From the NCBI GenBank assembly GCA_041739875.1, contig JBGSNA010000388.1, positions 19,302 to 83,301 of the forward strand: a DNA stretch of 64,000 nucleotides. The letters run 5' to 3'. Below the pieces are notes generated by a model that did no database searches, was not told the DNA's origin, and saw nothing but the letters and a program-made list of their open reading frames with translations. Position numbers and translations under genes: made by a program. This document shows positions 60,730-64,000 of this stretch, in pieces (position 1 is the stretch's first letter; every line of letters starts with the position of its first letter). Source of the DNA: JBBSJZ01 sp041739875. Its GTDB lineage: Bacteria > Planctomycetota > Planctomycetia > Pirellulales > Pirellulaceae.

Positions 60730-62376
60730 ATGTCGCCAATCTACCGCTCTTCCAAGAGTCCGTGTCATAGCATGTTTCGGTGTCTGGCTTGCTACGGATG
60801 GATGGTATTGCTCAGCGGGTCGGTACCGCACGTAATCGGCGGTGACGGCGATTTGGCAGAGCGGATGGATGTTGGTAGCGGGACCAAGCGATGGCAATCG
60901 ACTCGCACGATCGCATCCGTGGATGCACACCAGGCTGCGGCGGCCGACACAGCGTTCGTCTTTGCGATCTCCAGCCGAAGGATTGCGAAACATGATCGCG
61001 AGACCGGCGAATGTGTTGCGGTAAGCGATGGGGAAGCGGAGCATCTGAATAGCGGTTTCGTTTGGGACGGTCGCGTTTATTGTGCCCATTCCAACTATCC
61101 AAAGACGCCAGAGCGCAGCCAGATCATGAGTTTGGACACGTCATCGATGCGATTGAGCGTGTTCAAGGATTTCGGCGATCGGGGCGGCAGTCTGACGTGG
61201 GTACTCCGACACGATGATCATTGGTGGTGCAATTTTGCTTACTATGGTGACGAGAACCACCGCACAAGACTCATTCAGTTCGACGGTGACTGGAATGAGC
61301 TTGGAAGCTGGACCTACCCCAAGGTGCTGATCAGCCAACTTGGAAGCTACAGTTTGTCGGGAGGTGTCTGGCGCGGTGATGAGTTGTGGGTGACAGGCCA
61401 TGATGATCCCGTCATCTTTCGACTTCAGTTACCCGCATCGTCTCCGAGGTCTGAACAGACTCCGAGGTCCGAAGAGCCACAGGAACTTGAGTACATTGGG
61501 CGACTCGATGTGCCATTCACAGGCCAGGGAATTGCGGTTGATCCGGTGACGGATGGACTCGTCGGAATTCAACGTGGTAAGCGGCTTGTTGTGTTTGCTA
61601 CAGAAACGGGGCCAGTCGCCACAGCGCCACGGCCCGTCGAGAATTCAGTTCGGTTGCGATTAAGCGTGATGAGTTTCAATATTCACCACGGCGAGGGTGT
61701 CGATGGAAAAAGCGATTTACAACGGATCGCGAACGTCATATCGGCATCGAAACCAGATCTGGTGGCACTGCAGGAGGTCGATCAAAACGTTCTTCGAAGC
61801 GGCAATGTAGATCAACCGGCGGAACTTGCTCGGATGACCGGAATGCATGTTGCTTTCGGTGCCAACATTGCGTTGCAGGGCGGCGAGTACGGGAACGCCA
61901 TTCTGTCTCGCTATCCGATCGTTTCCCAGTCCAACACGCGGCTACCTAATCGAAAGGAAGGGGAACAACGCGGCGTTTTGGCAGCCGTGATCGAGCTGCC
62001 CGATGGAATTCCTCGACTGACGTTTCTATCCACTCACTTCGATCATCGAGCGGATGCCCAAGAAAGGATTGCGTCGGCGGTGTCAATCAACCAGCAATTT
62101 GGGCTGATTATGAACCGCTGGCGATTGATGGCAGGTGATTTGAATGACGGTCCACAAAGTCAAACGATTCGCGAGTTAGCGAAGCATTGGCGGGTGACGA
62201 ACGAGCAGGCGTTGCCGACGATTCCAGTCGCGAGCCCGTCACGCCAGATTGATTTTGTTTTGGTTGCGAATTCTGAACCGTGGAACGTGATTGAGACTCA
62301 CGTAATCGATGAACGAGTGGCATCGGACCACCGTCCGATTGTCTCCATCGTTGAGCTCGGTTCCGAGTCGAACTAG
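60730..62376 (+). CDS. Secreted protein with propeller-like N-terminus and EEP-type (endonuclease/exonuclease/phosphatase) C-terminus
   Basis: About 548 residues; starts at 60718 (GTG), 60730 and 60772 are all in frame ahead of a signal peptide (YGWMVLLSGSVPHVIGG). Residues to about 300 are strand-rich and propeller-like. The C-terminal 240 residues are an EEP domain with MSFNIHHGEGVDG, ALQEVDQN, YGNAILSRYPIV, LSTHFDHR, AGDLND and a late SDHRPIV, which complete the metal site. The fold covers nucleases, phospholipases and phosphatases. Because it is exported, a phosphodiesterase role on lipids or sugars is more likely than DNA repair. A 6-residue duplication (SPRSEQ/TPRSEE) joins the two parts. 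Confidence 0.82.
   Translation: MSPIYRSSKSPCHSMFRCLACYGWMVLLSGSVPHVIGGDGDLAERMDVGSGTKRWQSTRTIASVDAHQAAAADTAFVFAISSRRIAKHDRETGECVAVSDGEAEHLNSGFVWDGRVYCAHSNYPKTPERSQIMSLDTSSMRLSVFKDFGDRGGSLTWVLRHDDHWWCNFAYYGDENHRTRLIQFDGDWNELGSWTYPKVLISQLGSYSLSGGVWRGDELWVTGHDDPVIFRLQLPASSPRSEQTPRSEEPQELEYIGRLDVPFTGQGIAVDPVTDGLVGIQRGKRLVVFATETGPVATAPRPVENSVRLRLSVMSFNIHHGEGVDGKSDLQRIANVISASKPDLVALQEVDQNVLRSGNVDQPAELARMTGMHVAFGANIALQGGEYGNAILSRYPIVSQSNTRLPNRKEGEQRGVLAAVIELPDGIPRLTFLSTHFDHRADAQERIASAVSINQQFGLIMNRWRLMAGDLNDGPQSQTIRELAKHWRVTNEQALPTIPVASPSRQIDFVLVANSEPWNVIETHVIDERVASDHRPIVSIVELGSESN
61442..61476 (+). repeat. 18-bp duplication between the two domains of the EEP protein
   Basis: ccgaggt recurs at 61444 and 61462, an 18-base period encoding SPRSEQ and TPRSEE in the domain linker. 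Confidence 0.7.
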
Positions 62377-62497
62377 TTGCAGTGAGACCACGGCGGCTGG
62401 CACTTCAGTGCATTGCCTCGTTTGATCCGTTCATTCAACGTCTGAGCTTCGGGCGACACTGATTCGCTTCCCGACAGCCTTCATTGGCGATGTCCCG

Positions 62498-63499
62498 TTA
62501 AACAGTTGCTTTGATGTCGGCGAACGAACGCAAGTCGTATGGGATGCCGACGTAATCGAGAACGCGGCACAGGCCACGAAGTGCAACACCGAAGCCGTCT
62601 GGGCCGCTGAAGCCACCGAACTGACCGCCGCCTTTGACGTGTGGTTCAAGATCGATAAAGACTCCGTCGACGCCGCGCTTCGCCATTCGTTCTTGCAATT
62701 CTGGGAGCAGCGATTTCATGTCACGAAGAATCGCTTCGTGGCCACTGTCGCCGATGTCCGCAGGCACAAAGTGGCTCAAGCTCGCTTCGTCCACATGGTC
62801 GATACGGCCACTCGGTGAGGGATCGTGATAGTCCTTGATGTGAACCCAGCCAAGGCTTGGTTTCATCGCGAGGTACTGGCCAAAGGTTTCGTCGGCGGAG
62901 AAGCCTTGTGTGACGATATTCGCCGCATCAAAGATCGTTAGCATGGCGGGATGATTCACTTGAGCGGCGATCTTCGCGAGGATATCGCCGGTCTGGCCAA
63001 CCAAGTTCGCTTCGACTTCGAGACCAAACGTCAGGCCGCGTTTGTCGCAAGCCTCAGCGATCTGGCCGAGTTGGTCACAAACTTGATTGAGATGGTCTTC
63101 GGGAGCCGTTCCCTTGGGGTGATAGAACGCGAAGCCGCGAATCAATTTTGCCCCGAACGCTTCGGCGCGGTCACAGGCGGTGCTGACGTCTTTTTTAAGG
63201 TACTCGTCGAACGGAACGTATCGATTGCTGGTGCCGTCATCGACGTCGAGCAGCTTCACTTTTCCGATCGGTGATCCGATGCTGCTGACTTTTAATCCAT
63301 AATCGGACTGCATCCGCACCAGATCACTGATTTCAGCGTCGGTGAGTAGCATCACGTTCTTGATCCCGTTACCGGCGTCAATGAAGCGAATCGAGTAGTA
63401 CTTCAGTCCGAGAGCGGCAAAGGCAACATATTGCTGGATTGCGGTCTTGTCGTTGGCGGCTTCATCAGCAAAACCGCTCAAGAGGATGGGGGTGGTCAT
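62498..63499 (-). CDS. TIM-barrel sugar phosphate isomerase/epimerase-like protein
   Basis: A 333-residue protein from the ATG at 63499. The AP-endonuclease-2/xylose-isomerase TIM-barrel pattern is visible: KYYSIRFIDAGNG, LIRGFAFYHPKG, GLTFGLEVEANLVGQTGD, MLTIFDAANIV, LGWVHIKDYHD and a late VFIDLEPH. These carry Glu, Asp and His residues that bind a metal. Such proteins isomerise or epimerise sugars. No signal peptide is present, so it acts in the cytoplasm. It is downstream of queF on the same strand, 83 bases apart. Confidence 0.83.
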   Translation of the reverse strand: MTTPILLSGFADEAANDKTAIQQYVAFAALGLKYYSIRFIDAGNGIKNVMLLTDAEISDLVRMQSDYGLKVSSIGSPIGKVKLLDVDDGTSNRYVPFDEYLKKDVSTACDRAEAFGAKLIRGFAFYHPKGTAPEDHLNQVCDQLGQIAEACDKRGLTFGLEVEANLVGQTGDILAKIAAQVNHPAMLTIFDAANIVTQGFSADETFGQYLAMKPSLGWVHIKDYHDPSPSGRIDHVDEASLSHFVPADIGDSGHEAILRDMKSLLPELQERMAKRGVDGVFIDLEPHVKGGGQFGGFSGPDGFGVALRGLCRVLDYVGIPYDLRSFADIKATV

Positions 63500-63582
63500 C
63501 AGATTCAAATCTCGGGTAATCGCGAGGGTTTCGGCTATTTGTTAGGTCGGCTTGATGCCGCGACGGTGATTTTTTCGGATCG

Positions 63583-63945
63583 CTATGGATTCGGATATCG
63601 AACGATAATGTTACTGTGCAAACCGCCACGCGGGGTCCAACGACTTTCGACAGTGGCTTGACGAGGCTTTACGACGGCCAGAAAGTCGTCCATGATTCGG
63701 TTGGTAACGGCTTCGTAGAAAATACCTTCGTTGCGGAACCGCTGGAGATACATTTTCAGACTTTTTAGCTCAACACAGACTTTGTCGGGCACGTACGTGA
63801 ATACGATTGTCCCATAGTCGGGTTGGCCAGTCTTGGGGCACACCGAGGTGAACTCAGGGCAATGGTGCTCGATCGTGAACTCCCGGCTGGGGCTGGGGTT
63901 ATCAAACACTTCCAATAATTCGCGAAAATCACTCGCGTCACTCAC
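63583..63945 (-). CDS. queF: NADPH-dependent 7-cyano-7-deazaguanine reductase QueF
   Basis: QueF reduces preQ0 to preQ1 in queuosine synthesis. The 120-residue protein is a short, single-domain (type I) QueF with TSVCPKTGQPDYG (catalytic Cys and Asp) and the QueF motif ELKSLKMYLQRF followed by NEGIFYEA. The GTG start has GGGAG nine bases upstream, which decides it. It is the last gene before the window edge and is read leftward, so its promoter or an upstream operon partner may lie within or beyond the final 55 bases. Confidence 0.93.
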   Translation of the reverse strand: MSDASDFRELLEVFDNPSPSREFTIEHHCPEFTSVCPKTGQPDYGTIVFTYVPDKVCVELKSLKMYLQRFRNEGIFYEAVTNRIMDDFLAVVKPRQATVESRWTPRGGLHSNIIVRYPNP

Positions 63946-64000
63946 GTTATTACGCTCCCAATCGTCATGAAGTTGTCCACTGTAAATTCGGCCGGATTCT

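Overview
The window looks like a chromosomal segment of a planctomycete, most likely a marine Pirellulaceae (Rhodopirellula-like). This rests on lineage-typical genes: BBP7-like outer-membrane barrels, several Ser/Thr kinases (one fused to a tubulin-like domain), a sulfatase, ceramidase-like and 3-keto-disaccharide-hydrolase-like secreted proteins, small 'NPYQSP' membrane proteins, and lipid A genes in a Gram-negative-type envelope. Genes lie on both strands in short operons. I saw no tRNA, rRNA, CRISPR, insertion sequence or prophage.

Bases 1-7.5 kb are an envelope block: the C-terminal part of SecF, a secreted PA/M28/PDZ peptidase, a Skp/OmpH chaperone, lpxC, lpxA and a Gfo/Idh oxidoreductase that overlaps lpxA by 4 bp. 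Bases 7.5-13 kb hold a transmembrane Cache-type Ser/Thr kinase, a zinc-ribbon membrane protein, bioB and a PSP1-domain protein with a cysteine-rich tail.

Bases 13-22 kb hold the most interesting signalling locus. A Ser/Thr kinase fused to a tubulin-like domain sits 20 bp downstream of an AAA ATPase. Divergent from this pair are an FHA-EAL protein (phosphothreonine reader plus c-di-GMP phosphodiesterase), a tetratricopeptide-like secreted protein and a Wza-like polysaccharide export protein. I infer, without proof, that kinase output is read by the FHA domain and linked to polysaccharide export.

Bases 22-42 kb are mixed: a repeat-rich secreted coiled-coil protein, trpD, a nucleoside hydrolase, two NfeD-type membrane proteins behind a palindromic operator-like site, a BON-domain protein, a polysaccharide deacetylase/glycosyltransferase/acyltransferase set, a hotdog thioesterase, a BBP7-like barrel, a PPP phosphatase, a VWA protein and a thiamine-diphosphate decarboxylase.

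Bases 42.6-46.1 kb encode one three-part enzyme: fatty acyl-AMP ligase, acyl carrier protein and PLP-dependent alpha-oxoamine synthase. It could make a long-chain aminoketone of the kind that begins sphingolipid synthesis. It is followed by a tiny gene and a strong terminator.

Bases 46.5-64 kb hold a second barrel, tadA, a secreted lectin-fold protein, a VanZ-like protein, a DapA-like/epimerase pair, a beta-helix protein, a ceramidase/alpha-beta-hydrolase fusion, a lactonase, a CBS protein, a sulfatase, a propeller/EEP-nuclease fusion, a sugar isomerase-like protein and queF. A recurring feature across the window is short in-frame tandem duplication (units of 15-24 bp) inside loops and linkers of otherwise ordinary proteins.
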